A stretch of DNA of 64,000 nt from Lolium rigidum (Eukaryota > Streptophyta > Magnoliopsida > Poales > Poaceae). The stretch covers positions 98,596,292-98,660,291 of the forward strand of contig NC_061510.1 in the NCBI RefSeq assembly GCF_022539505.1. The letters run 5' to 3'. Made by a program: the position numbers and the translations under genes. The notes below the pieces were generated by a model. That model was not told the origin of the DNA. It saw only the letters and a program-made list of their open reading frames with translations, and did no database searches. Positions 9,214 to 18,500 of the stretch are shown piece by piece (the stretch's first letter is position 1; the number at the start of each line of letters is the position of its first letter).

Positions 9214-11400
9214 TCTATACCTAATAATAAAGGGAGAAAAGTTTCCGTGGTTTGGTCCGTCCCCTTAGGTTTCGTCCGTCGTTCGATTGAGCCTTCGTTC
9301 GTCCGTCTTGACCCTTCGTTTCCGTAGCTGCTTAATTTGTTTGAACCGACTTGGCAGGAAACGTATCAAAGCAGGAATCCATGTCTGTATTTCTTTTGAA
9401 TAAGAGATTGATCCAGCTACGAGCCGGCCTCTTCTTGCCGCTGATCCTTTAAATATGGAGGCTATCTCATCCAAGATTGGGTATGTCTTTCCAAAGCCAA
9501 GAGTAGAAGAGATTGATCCAGCCACGAGTCTCTGATCCTTTAGATATGGAGACCAATCTGGATCCAAGATTACGAACGAAAATCGAGCATACTTCCGATT
9601 CCACGAGACACCACGCAGACGGAAGCAATGTAGACGAGGTCAATGGCACACGCGTCTCCCACGGTGACGACCACGCCTCCGCAGTGGAGACTCTCCCAGT
9701 CGATGTGGCGCCCGGCCAAGAGCCTTCGTGTCGACCCGCAGCAAGAATGAGAAGAAGCCGGCTCGCCCGTTGTCAAGTCCAGGCGCGGCGACGCGACAAC
9801 CTCTGCGGCTGGGAGCTGGAGCACCACGCCACTGGTTGCCAGCGCGGAAAGCCTCTGGTCGCTGGCTCTCTACCGCGTCCAATTCATACCATCACTCATG
9901 CCAATCTGCCCGCGCGTGGGTTCGTGAGAACGCTGTCTATGGCGCTGCAGCTTACTTCGAGCTGCTACAGTTTGTGGTGTTTGGACAAGCCATAGCTGCT
10001 CCGTGAGATCCAGGACTGTACAGAGGAGAGGAGCACAACGAACTGGACCACCACTATATTGCAGTTCACGCCAGCGAAGAACCTAGCCGGAGACGAGTCG
10101 GTGTGTTTGTGCGATCTGGCCAACGCCGGTGATGTGGGCTTTGAACGAAGAGGCGGATGCGACCGGTGAGGAAGCCGCGGAGCCACGGACACCGGCTGCT
10201 GCTCGCCTGCTCCTGCTCATATTGCTTTGCTATCACTATTGCCGACCGTCATGAGACCGGGCAGTGCCACCGTTTTTCTCTCGGCGCGGGTGTTGGATGA
10301 GCTGCTGGCGGTCGCACCCTACCGCCGGGGACATCACGCCCACATTGCTCTCCTAGACAGTCGATGTTCAGTACAATCAGGGACGTGCGCTCCTCCTTCT
10401 CTTCAGGTTTGGGACTTCTTTTTGTACAAGAAGGTGCAGCTATAAGCAAGAGGTACGTGGCTATGACAGTGTGATTCAGTGCTATGGGTTGGACTGGGCA
10501 GCCTCCATTATGTTGGACATTATTGGTGTAAAATTATTGCGTGAATTGGTTGCTTGGTGATCTGATTTTTCTATGCCGCTCCTATCACAAAACATCAGAC
10601 GTTGGTTCACAAAACCAGGAGGCCTATCAAATTGGATGTTCTCGATATGATGCATGACCGCTTCTACACACTTTGGACTTGATTAATCTAAGTTACAGAT
10701 CCAATTAATTGAGAAAAGAATTATCTAATCATAGACAGGAAAATTCATATTGGCCAATTGGAAATACCGTGAAACACAAGGACCAATTATGCTATAAGGA
10801 GAAACGATGCTGGACATATCAAACCATTTATTTAATGCCATGAATAGTTGTCACCAGTAGCAATGTTGACTGTTTACAATTTGCATATCATACTCCCCTC
10901 TTGCCTAAGTACAGTATTACAAAATCAGTTTGTCTAAATATTTAAATTAAATGCTGGAAAAAATTCTTCACGAAAGCTCTTTAAAAGCTCCACCCCAAGT
11001 TATTGGTTATTCAAAAGGCTCTCATTTCATCTTTTCACATACTACAAAGTGGGTTATGGGGTTTTTTTATCGGGAGAACCTGAGCTCCTGGTATACCAGC
11101 GCAAAGTTCGATCCGTCTAGATTTCTAATCCAAGGGCTGCGCGATAACCTTTTCATTTTTGAGCTCAGCAAAGCTAATGAACATTGTTCCTCGTCCATCT
11201 CACGGATCTAACTTATATCTTCTGGTGTATCTACGCATTCATTGTTCTTTTTCTGCGAGCATCTTATAAACTTTTTATTCATAAAGAACTGTAACAATTT
11301 AGTTAATTCAGCCATGTTTGCTACAACAATTTTTCTATTTCATCTATTTTGACGTTAACGAATTTTGCTCTTTCGCAGCAACGCGCGGGCATTGTCCTAG
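9214..11400 (+). mobile_element. Helitron-like element, non-autonomous
   Basis: The left end reads A|TCTATACCTAATAATAAAG and the right end GCGCGGGCATTGTCCTAG|T. The element thus begins TC, ends CTAG and sits between A and T with no target duplication, as expected for Helitrons. The tail GCAACGCGCGGGCATTG is of the type seen at the 3' end of grass Helitrons, although the usual subterminal hairpin is weak. The 2.2-kb interior has no Rep/helicase gene. A GC-rich core at 9600-10420 has frames on both strands with no family resemblance and may be captured host sequence. Confidence 0.6.
9398..9570. repeat. Imperfect tandem duplication
   Basis: The phrase GAGATTGATCCAGC(T/C)ACGAG followed by CTGATCCTTTA(A/G)ATATGGAG and ATCCAAGATT occurs twice, near 9402-9477 and 9508-9569. 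The period is about 105 bp with indels. It lies near the 5' end of the Helitron-like element. Confidence 0.75.
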
Positions 11401-11462
11401 TACTTCTTAAAAAAACATAAACCACCGTTACCCGGACATTTACGGACCGCTGTTGGGCGGCT

Positions 11463-11567
11463 GGCATCTCCATCCGGATGGCGCCTCAATCGTATCCGCG
11501 GGCCGTCGCATCCGGACCCAAACGTACTGAAATACGGTTCGTTTGCGGTGACCCATTGGAGATGGCC
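11463..11567. mobile_element. Short Harbinger-type MITE
   Basis: GGCATCTCCA at the left and TTGGAGATGGCC at the right face each other 105 bp apart. They match the ends of the larger Harbinger element that begins 4 bp further on. TAA follows at 11568-11570; the matching left target site is not clear. Confidence 0.5.
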
Positions 11568-11848
11568 TAAGGGCATCTCCAACGGGGCGACCCATCCCGC
11601 GCCCGCGCGTCCGGATGGGTCCAGCCGGACAAAAACCCGGCCCAGCACGCGGACCCATCCCAAAAACGGATGCCCGCGGCGTCCGGATCGACGCAAACCC
11701 GGCCCAAATCTTGGTCGGGTTTGCGTGGCCGCGGACGCGAAAGGCTGGTCGCTCGCGTCCGCCCCTTGTCCGCCCTGGCCCGCGTGTCATAGGCATAAAT
11801 AATATTTTTCATTAAAAAGAACTCATTACATTTTTTTAGCTACTACTT

Positions 11849-12661
11849 CTATCCTAAATACGTACGGGGCCGGCGACTCCTCGCCGGCTCGCCGTCGGGG
11901 CCGTGGATTTCACTCGACGCGGGCGGCCTGTACGCGTGAGGATTGGCGTCGGCGGCGGCGCGGGCGGCGGCGCGGGCCTCGGCAGCTTGGACGGAGGCCA
12001 TCATCCTCGTCCTTTCCGTCCGCGCACCTCGGGCGCGCTCGCGCTCCGCCTCCAGCGGCGGAATCATCCGCTTCCCGCATAGCTCCACCTCCTCGCGAGC
12101 GGCGCGTTCCACAGCGGTGCGCGCCTCCAGGCGGACGCGGGCGGGCGCCTGGGCCTCGTGGTTCTCCTGCCGCCGGTGCATGCGCTCTTGCCGGTCGCGC
12201 TCCGCCGACTCAGCATCCTCCCGGGCGCGCCGCTCGGGCGACGGCATCTGGATGAGGTGACGGGCTGCTCGCATAGCGAGCAGCTCGTTCTTCTGGCCGA
12301 GGAGGTCGCCTAAGCGGCGGTGGCCGGCCCGCCAGATGCCCTCGTGCTCCTTCGTCACGCGCGTGAGGTCGGCGAGACGCTCCTCGATGGCGGCGTTGAT
12401 GTTCGCCAGCGCGAGGTCCTCCTCGGCGACGGGCTCCTCCGCGGCGGCCTCCCCTCCTCCGCGGCCTCGTAACCAGCCGTCCGCGGTCTCGTGCCAGCCC
12501 TCCGCGGCCGCCTCCCCCATCTCCGCGTCACCGGCCTTCTTTGCCGCCGCCTCGGCAGCGACGCGGAGCGCCTCGTCGTCGGCGACCCACCGCGAGTCCG
12601 CGCGCTCCTCCTCGTCCGTCCGCGGGAACCTGGCCCGGCGGCGAGGGAGAGCTTGGCCCAT
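11849..12661 (-). CDS. Charged coiled-coil protein of Harbinger element 1
   Basis: A 270-codon frame starts at a true ATG (12659-12661), about 85 bp below a TATAAAAG box. The protein is dominated by alanine, arginine and glutamate in long amphipathic stretches, such as residues 75-235 with LADLTRVTKEHEGI and heptad-like spacing. This suggests an extended coiled coil. It lacks the D-D-E residues of a Harbinger transposase and shows no MYB/SANT signature that I can recognise. Because it fills most of a TIR element with a proper promoter, it is probably an accessory or captured gene rather than a chance frame, but GC-rich DNA also opens long overlapping frames on the opposite strand (12541-13071), which weakens the case. 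Function unknown. Confidence 0.5.
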   Translation of the reverse strand: MGQALPRRRARFPRTDEEERADSRWVADDEALRVAAEAAAKKAGDAEMGEAAAEGWHETADGWLRGRGGGEAAAEEPVAEEDLALANINAAIEERLADLTRVTKEHEGIWRAGHRRLGDLLGQKNELLAMRAARHLIQMPSPERRAREDAESAERDRQERMHRRQENHEAQAPARVRLEARTAVERAAREEVELCGKRMIPPLEAERERARGARTERTRMMASVQAAEARAAARAAADANPHAYRPPASSEIHGPDGEPARSRRPRTYLG

Positions 12662-12745
12662 GTGGCCTGAAGGGTGCGCGGCATGGCGCCGGAGAAGGTG
12701 GAGGGGAAGAGAACGGTGATGCGGTCTGGGTGAGACCGCCGCCGT

Positions 12746-12753
12746 CTTTTATA
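12746..12753 (-). promoter_or_regulatory. TATA box for the Harbinger 1 gene
   Basis: TATAAAAG on the minus strand lies in a GC-rich context about 85 bp upstream of the ATG at 12661, a spacing normal for a plant core promoter. Confidence 0.6.
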
Positions 12754-13084
12754 GCCGGCGGTCTGGCGGGAAACTTGGGCGCGAGCGCGCGCCAATGGCG
12801 TTTTCGCGCGGGAACCTTGGTGCGCGCGGGATCTTTCCCGCGCGTTCCACCGCCCACCATGGCTGTCCCGTCGAGGTCTGCCATGGCGCAGCGCCGCGCA
12901 ACGAAGACGAACCACGTGGCGTCTCTTTGGGGCGCCGTGTTGGGCGCCGCGTGCGACCCAAACGGACACGCGGACGCGGGGCGCTGTCCGCGTGTCCGGG
13001 CGGCCACGCAAACGGCCCAAAACGGACGGCCCAGCGCGTCCGTTTGGGTCGCCCGGTTGGAGATGCCCTAAGATCCTATTCGTC

Positions 13085-13213
13085 ATTTTCGCTGGTGGAC
13101 TGGAAAGTCTGGGAGGCAGAGGCCTACCCGGCGTACGGTCACTACGCCATGCTCCCTGTCCTCACCGCCTTGTTCCCTGCCTGTGCTTCCTCCTCGACAG
13201 ATTCATCTTCGAG
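13085..13213 (+). pseudogene. LAG1/ASC1-like ceramide synthase, first-exon relic
   Basis: The first part reads VDWKVWEAEAYPAYGHYAML and then PVLTALFPA; a one-base deletion then shifts the frame, after which it reads FLLDRFIFE and ends at a GT splice donor (GAG|GTAATA, 13214). This is the N-terminal pattern of grass LAG1/ASC1-like proteins, where an acidic W-E-x-E-(S/A)-YP start and a first membrane segment end in FLLDRF(V/I)FE at an exon boundary. These ER membrane enzymes acylate sphingoid bases to ceramide. No ATG precedes the exon: Harbinger 1 ends 16 bp upstream and Harbinger 2 sits 59 bp downstream, in what was intron 1. No later exon was found, so it is a dead fragment. The family is recognised by motif and was not aligned. 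Confidence 0.65.
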
Positions 13214-13272
13214 GTAATAAACTTATTTTTTGTAGTTGTTTCGCTTATGGTGAGCGATGGGTCAGGATATAA

Positions 13273-15782
13273 GGGCATCTCCAGCGGCGCGACGCAAACG
13301 GTCGCTGAGCGACCGTTTTCGTCCGCCGTGACCGGAAATGCGTCTGGGACCTGTTCCAGCGGGGCGACGCAAAGTGACCGGGTCGTCCGCGGAGACGCAA
13401 ATCTGGCCTAAATATGCGCCAGGTTTGCATCTCCGCGGACGCTCGGCGGTCGCGCCGAGTGTCCGCCGAAAAAGACGTAGGACCAACGCGTCAGTGGCTG
13501 GAGGGCGATATTATTCCCGCCACTGGCCATTCCCTCGCGCGAAATTGGAAACTAGACCGGCGCGAGCAGTCCAGAAGCCATGGATGCGGAGCAAACCCTC
13601 GCACCCGCCGCCGCCCCACACTCCCCCGTAGCCACGACCATAGCCAGAATGGAGACTGCAGCTCCGGCGGAAGCAAAGCGGGCCGCCACCAATGGCGGCC
13701 GGGAGGCAAAGACGAAGGCGGCAAAGAAGGTGCTCTCCGCGGAGGAGAAAGTCCTGGAGGCCGCGAAGCGTCGCAAGCGGCGCAAGAACCAGAAGATCAA
13801 GACTGCCGCGGCCGCCAACCAGCAGGTCTGGCAGATGCAGATCAAAAGCCAGCGTCGCGCAAGTAGCCCTCCATCCGACCTTAGCGGAGGGCTACATGAT
13901 CGTCAAGAGAGAGGGGATCGCCGGTGTCGCTCCTCCGGCCTCTTCGGTCAGCTCGGTAAGTTCCCAGCTACGCCCTGGAACTCCCGCTCCCTTCCAGGGC
14001 CACGCGGCGTCGCGGTTCGCCTCCGGCCTGCCGCCAGTGAAGTTGACCGGGGCGGCGGTTCCCGACCTCAACCGGATGCCTAGAAGCGGTGACTCCTGCC
14101 CGGGCGCGAAACAGAAGACGCGCCAGGTGCCGAAGGAGAGCATGCCGCAACCCCGCATCCTGTTCGACGAAATGGCGCCGCCTGCCCCGACGATGGACAA
14201 CCCGGTACGTGAGCTCTGTCAATGTGTGCGACTGCCGTGTATCATGCGTCTGATGTCCGGTCGTTCGTAGGACTATTGGAAGGACCGCCATGATTCAGAC
14301 ATCCAGGAAATTATCTACGGGGGCGGCTTCGTTCGCGATGATCGGGCCGGGACAGGCGCGCATAATGACTGGCCACCAACGCAAGATGCGGAGGACATCG
14401 AGACCGCACGCCTGTTCGCCACCCAGCAGACGCAGCCAACACCCGTGTGCGTGGACGACTTTGACGACGCGCCAACACAGCCTATCCCCACGGACATTGC
14501 CACCAAGAAGAAGGGGGAGAGCCGTAGGACACAAGGCTTCGTCGACACCGAGGACAAGTGTTTGTGTGAAGCGTGGCTGGCAACGACCCATGATTGTATC
14601 AATGGCGCCCAACAAAAGGGCAAGGTCTATTGGGCCAAGGTCTTGCAGCAGTACAACGAGACCAGGATGCACCCGCCCTACCATATCACAGGCCCTCGGA
14701 CGGAAGAGTCCCTCCGGAAAAGATGGAACTACATCAAACAAGAGACAAGCAAGTTCTGCTCGGCGCTCGAACATGCTATTAACAACCCCGTAAGCGGCGC
14801 TGGCGTCATGACAGTGGTAAACACGATACAACCATCATCATTCTACACAATTTGCGTCATTGCGTCAATTTGCGTCATTGTACATCATTGGCGGCTATGA
14901 TTGCAGGTATCCCGCGCCTTGGAGAAGTTCAGGGCGACGCATAAGAAGGGCTTCCATATGGTCCATTGTTGGGAGGTGCTCAAAGACAACAACAAGTGGA
15001 TGACAAGCTTTGCGGCCTACAACGAAGTTGTGAGGAATGGGACAGCGATCAACCTCGACGGCGAAGACGACGATCAAGGCCGTCCAGTCCTTCCACCTCG
15101 TCCACGAGGCCACAAGGCTACCAAGGCCGATCTTGTCCGGGAGGCGCAGGCCATTGCGTTCACGCAGAGCATGGAGAAGATAATGGCCGACAACCGTGCC
15201 GCCATGGCTGCTAGGGACGACAAGAGGCGTCTGGAAAAAGAGGCCGTAGCTGCCATCTACCAGAACCTCGCCAAGGAGGTCCTCAATGACCAAAGGCTGG
15301 ACATCGAGGCCAAAAAGGCAGACGCCGAGGCCAAATTGCGTGCAGAAGACACAAGGATCATGCTTGCCGACTTGAGCAGCGTCGACGATGACACCAGGGC
15401 ATGGTTCATGAAGAGGCGCGCCAAAATCCGCGCGCGAGACGCCTGATCGCCGCCGCCATGCGCCCAGCACCTTGGCCTCCTTTTGGACTTTTTTTATTGC
15501 TGTTCAGGCCTTGTTGTGCCCCTTTTGGTCCACTTTCCGCCGTACGAGCTGCAAAGTGTGATGAACTTGTTTCAGCCCTCAATTTGCGGCTGTAATTTCG
15601 TGCAAAGTCGACGCTATTTCATCTTTTTTAAATTCTGGTCTGCGCCCAAAATGCGTCGCCCCGCTGGAGCCAACCCCAGACGCAAACGGACACACGACCA
15701 TTTCCGCGTCCGCCAGGCGACGCAAACGGACGCTCGCGGATAATTTAGGCGTCCAAAATGCGTCGCCCCGCTGAAGATGCCC
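13273..15782 (+). mobile_element. PIF/Harbinger element 2 carrying only an ORF1-type gene
   Basis: The ends are GGGCATCTCCAGCGGCGCGACGC and the facing GCGTCGCCCCGCTGAAGATGCCC, with a TAA target duplication at 13270-13272 and 15783-15785. Subterminal regions on both sides repeat the motif GCGTC(T/G)...GACGCAAACGG in both orientations, probably transposase-binding sites. The only gene is the MYB/SANT-like ORF1; the DDE-nuclease partner is missing. Confidence 0.9.
13580..15446 (+). pseudogene. Harbinger ORF1-type MYB/SANT-like protein, three exons, one frameshift
   Basis: In active PIF/Harbinger systems a MYB/SANT-like DNA-binding protein works with the DDE transposase. I read exon 1 as 13580-14204 (ATG at 13580; an alanine/lysine-rich start with KRRKRRKNQKIK resembling a nuclear signal), exon 2 as 14271-14789 and exon 3 as 14907-15446. 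Introns 14205-14270 (66 bp, GTACGT...TAG) and 14790-14906 (117 bp, GTAAGC...CAG) keep frame. Exon 2 carries the SANT/trihelix-like region (FVDTEDKCLCEAWL, YWAKVLQQYN, SLRKRWNYI), and exon 3 the basic, glutamate-rich tail found with plant NAM-associated/ORF1 proteins (HMVHCWEVLKDNNKW). Within exon 1, near 13855-13870, the frame must move by one base between the lysine-rich part and the HPTLAEGYMIVKREG part, so this copy is probably broken. Confidence 0.7.
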
Positions 15783-16044
15783 TAAGAATCCACATGTACG
15801 TATGCACATCAGCACATGGTTGGGGTGTTTGCATAGGTAATGTACTGAAAATTAAGATAATTCCTAGTCAGCTGACATCAGTCACGTTAGGTACTTGGGT
15901 TTCTTTTAGGCCTGGCTGTTTCGGTGTTAACTTGTACAAGTTAGATGGTATGGGTCTAATTTCATGTTTTCTTTGCAACTTTTAAGAAGCTGTAAAACAA
16001 ATTCACATATAAGTATCAAAAAGTTAACACTATCTTACATAACC
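15783..16044. other. Unassigned flank of Harbinger 2
   Basis: This could be former intron 1 of the ceramide synthase relic. Nothing else is recognisable. Confidence 0.3.
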
Positions 16045-16535
16045 AGATCACAGTTGCACCCCAACTTCCATCCATGACGAGTCCTGACATGAATTGGATG
16101 TTTACGATTTTTTTCCTCAGTTGAAAACCACTTCCCACTAAAAAAAGACTTATTTATAACTCCATTTGCAACTGAAAAATCTCAGTTGCAACCCGCTTCC
16201 AAGCAGGAAAAACTTAGTTACAACCTTACTTATAATTGGAAAAATCTTTTTTTCAATCGTAATTGCGACTGAGAGATCTTAGTTGAAACCCAAATACTTG
16301 CAACAGGAAAAAAACTAATTGCAACCTCACTTACAATTGGAAAATCTCTGACTTGCGTTTGGGAAAATCTCAGTTGCAAATCCTCTTACAAGTGAGAAGA
16401 ATAACAATTACAACCCCACATACGACTGAAAAAATGTATTAGTTGCAGCCCCACAACGATCTCAATTACAACCCCACTTGCATATGAAAAGAATACCTCA
16501 GTTACAACCTCACTTGCAACTAAAAGAAGTCTGAA
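16045..16535. repeat. Degenerate minisatellite, unit about 35-45 bp
   Basis: Variants of CTCAGTTGCAACCCCACTTGC followed by AACTGAAAAAAT recur about a dozen times. Unit length and sequence vary widely, and the run contains only short open frames. The repeated GTTGCAAC core is nearly self-complementary. Confidence 0.85.
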
Positions 16536-18029
16536 ACCCCAGTAGAGACGAGTGTGACTGCATGCCTCCTCGGCGTGGTATTTGGGTCTCATTTTCACGG
16601 CCCATTAGATGTTCCTTTTTAAATAATCAACATAAATTTAGTGAAATCTTAAAAAATACTAAAATTATAATTATTTTATAAACTTAGTTTTGAAAAATAG
16701 AACCTGTGAACCCCGTGAATATTTTTTCGAATATGGTGAACAACTTTTCTGAACTTCATGAACAACCTTTTCAAGCAGGTGAATACTTTATAACCTCACC
16801 GAAACATTTTTTTTCTTACACATAAACACTTTTTTTAATGAACATAAGAAAGGAAAGGAGAGAAAAAAGAACAAAAAAAATACAAACTATATAAAATTAT
16901 AAAATAAACATAAAAATAAAATGAAATGAAATAAAATAAAAGAAATATAAATCAAAATTAAGAACACCAATTAAATGGGCCACTAGCAGGATCCTTTATG
17001 CGGAGGAGACAAGTCTTCGGCGTGGCGTGGTGCACATGTGTGAGCCCATGTTTTGGAAGCCAACCAACAAAGACCTTAACAAAATAACGAGGCCCAAGAA
17101 GAGTATATGTTCCACCTAAAGAGATGACAAGCAGAATGAAGCCCTCGCCACAAGTAGCCTAAGACAAGGGTAACAATTCTCATCATCTCTCTATGGAGGC
17201 TTATTAGGCAGCGAGTTGACAAGGGAACCATACATTAACATTTAAGGTCAAATTGTACATCTTTCTCGTATTTATATTTTTGATTGCAAGGTATTGGAAG
17301 TGGAGACGGTGCCGCATAAAATTAAAATCTCACTTATTGTAATACATTAGCCATGTGGAATTGTGGATCAAGAGCTGCAAATCGGGCTGGTGGATTGTCA
17401 TCCGTGCTATGGCATGTCTCTTGCAGTGACAATAATGCTGGTGTCAAGTTGTTTCAGTCAATAGTTTCTCTGTCAATATTCACGGGGATAAAGCAAAAGT
17501 TTGTCAGATTATGTTGCAAGGGTTGTGTCATTGATCATATTATGGATTAACCACTTAGATTCTCACCTATTAAGTACCATATTGTTGCACACACATCGCC
17601 ACCCGTTCTCTTTCTTACCTAAAACGAAGCCATTGAAAATGTTTGTCAGTCTGGTAATCCGATGGGCATTTGGCTTTTCACGCAGACAAGATTTATTTTT
17701 CTAATGTCAGGCGCAATAACTGATGCACGCAGCACAATAAAAACTTACTAGCACGGCCACTGACTCAAATAGCAAACCGACAAAACTACCCGAACCTTTC
17801 GATTTTCATATGGGTTCCGGTGATCATGCCTTCTTTCGAGCTTCGGCATACCGCAATTTTAATCTTAGGCACTCCTCTCATACTCACCTCTACACCATTC
17901 TGATTAGTTTTCTCGACCTAGATCGGTCACTCCATATTAGTCGCTGCAGCCTCCCAGGGTGAGGGAGAGGGGTACTGGATCAATATTGACTCAAAAACCT
18001 TGCAAATTACCATTGTTGTTCACTATATC
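16536..18029. other. AT-rich unassigned DNA
   Basis: The stretch 16620-16970 is strongly A-rich (AAATAAAATGAAATG-like runs) with TGAACAAC/GTGAATA phrases typical of decayed DNA transposons. GGCCCATT near 16601 and AATGGGCC near 16976 face each other, but no target duplication supports a boundary. From 17000 to 18029 I recognise no gene or element. Confidence 0.35.
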
Positions 18030-18209
18030 TCAAGGCAAAACCTCACGTGGAACAAATATTTAGGCCTGAAAGCTCTCACCAAGGTTCATTGGAAACCGAA
18101 GGATTTGCATTTAGTATGCATCAGCTCTTTCACTATTAGGGATGGATCTAACATTTGTTTCAGGGAGGATAGATGACTGGGTAATGCCACTATCCGAGAA
18201 CAATATATC
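18030..18209 (+). mobile_element. LINE ORF2 fragment, left part
   Basis: Translated on the plus strand, the text includes NKYLGLKALTKVHW, SFTIRDGSNICFRED and LGNATIREQY. This lines up with LINE 2 at 41440-41630 (SQVIWRPED, SFSIKDGSEIRFWED, LGNTTLREQY). An in-frame TGA replaces the conserved tryptophan after FRED. The fragment is interrupted at 18210 by a short-LTR element and resumes at 20837. No LINE 3' end is present. Confidence 0.65.
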
Positions 18210-18373
18210 TGTAGAAGGATAGAGAGGGAGAGAGATATGCGGAATATGATGGATGTATTATTGAGCCTCATGAGAGAGTATATATAGGCGTACAGAGATC
18301 ATCTTGGAGTACAAGACAAGACACAAGATCTATCTCTATCCTAGACTATCTAAACCGTACATATACTCTAACA
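18210..18373 (-). repeat. 3' LTR of short-LTR element
   Basis: It begins TGTAGAAGGATAGAGAGGG and ends ATATACTCTAACA. It is about 94% identical to the right LTR by eye. Confidence 0.88.
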
Positions 18374-18500
18374 CTCCCCCGCAGTCGTAGAGGGAGCATC
18401 GTGAACAACATGAACGACGTAGACGGTCAGACTGGAGATAAACCGAAGTGGACCCCAGAAGGCTAACACTCCCCCGCAGTCGTAGTGGGAGCGTCATGGA
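18374..18500. repeat. Duplicated polypurine-tract region
   Basis: The string CTCCCCCGCAGTCGTAG occurs directly beside the left LTR (18374) and again near 18470, each followed by GGGAGCGTCATG-like text and preceded by CTAACA. The copy of the LTR edge plus purine tract has moved about 95 bp inward. Confidence 0.75.

Larger units (their letters stand above)
11571..13068 (-). mobile_element. PIF/Harbinger element 1, no transposase
   Basis: The terminal inverted repeats are GGGCATCTCCAACGGGGCGACCCA and its facing copy ending TTGGAGATGCCC, with a TAA target duplication at 11568-11570 and 13069-13071. The 1,498-bp interior is very GC-rich, unlike the AT-rich flank. It carries one long minus-strand gene with a TATA box and no DDE transposase, so it would need a transposase from another copy. 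Confidence 0.88.

Noticed and set aside
12355..13086. Long overlapping frames on both strands of Harbinger 1
   Set aside because: GC-rich DNA opens several frames; only the 11849-12661 frame has an ATG, a TATA box and a plausible protein.
16045..16535. CRISPR-like array
   Set aside because: The units vary in length and sequence, there are no constant repeats with unique spacers, and the context is a plant nuclear genome.
16601..16983. TIR element bounded by GGCCCATT/AATGGGCC
   Set aside because: The inverted match is only 8 bp and no target duplication flanks it.
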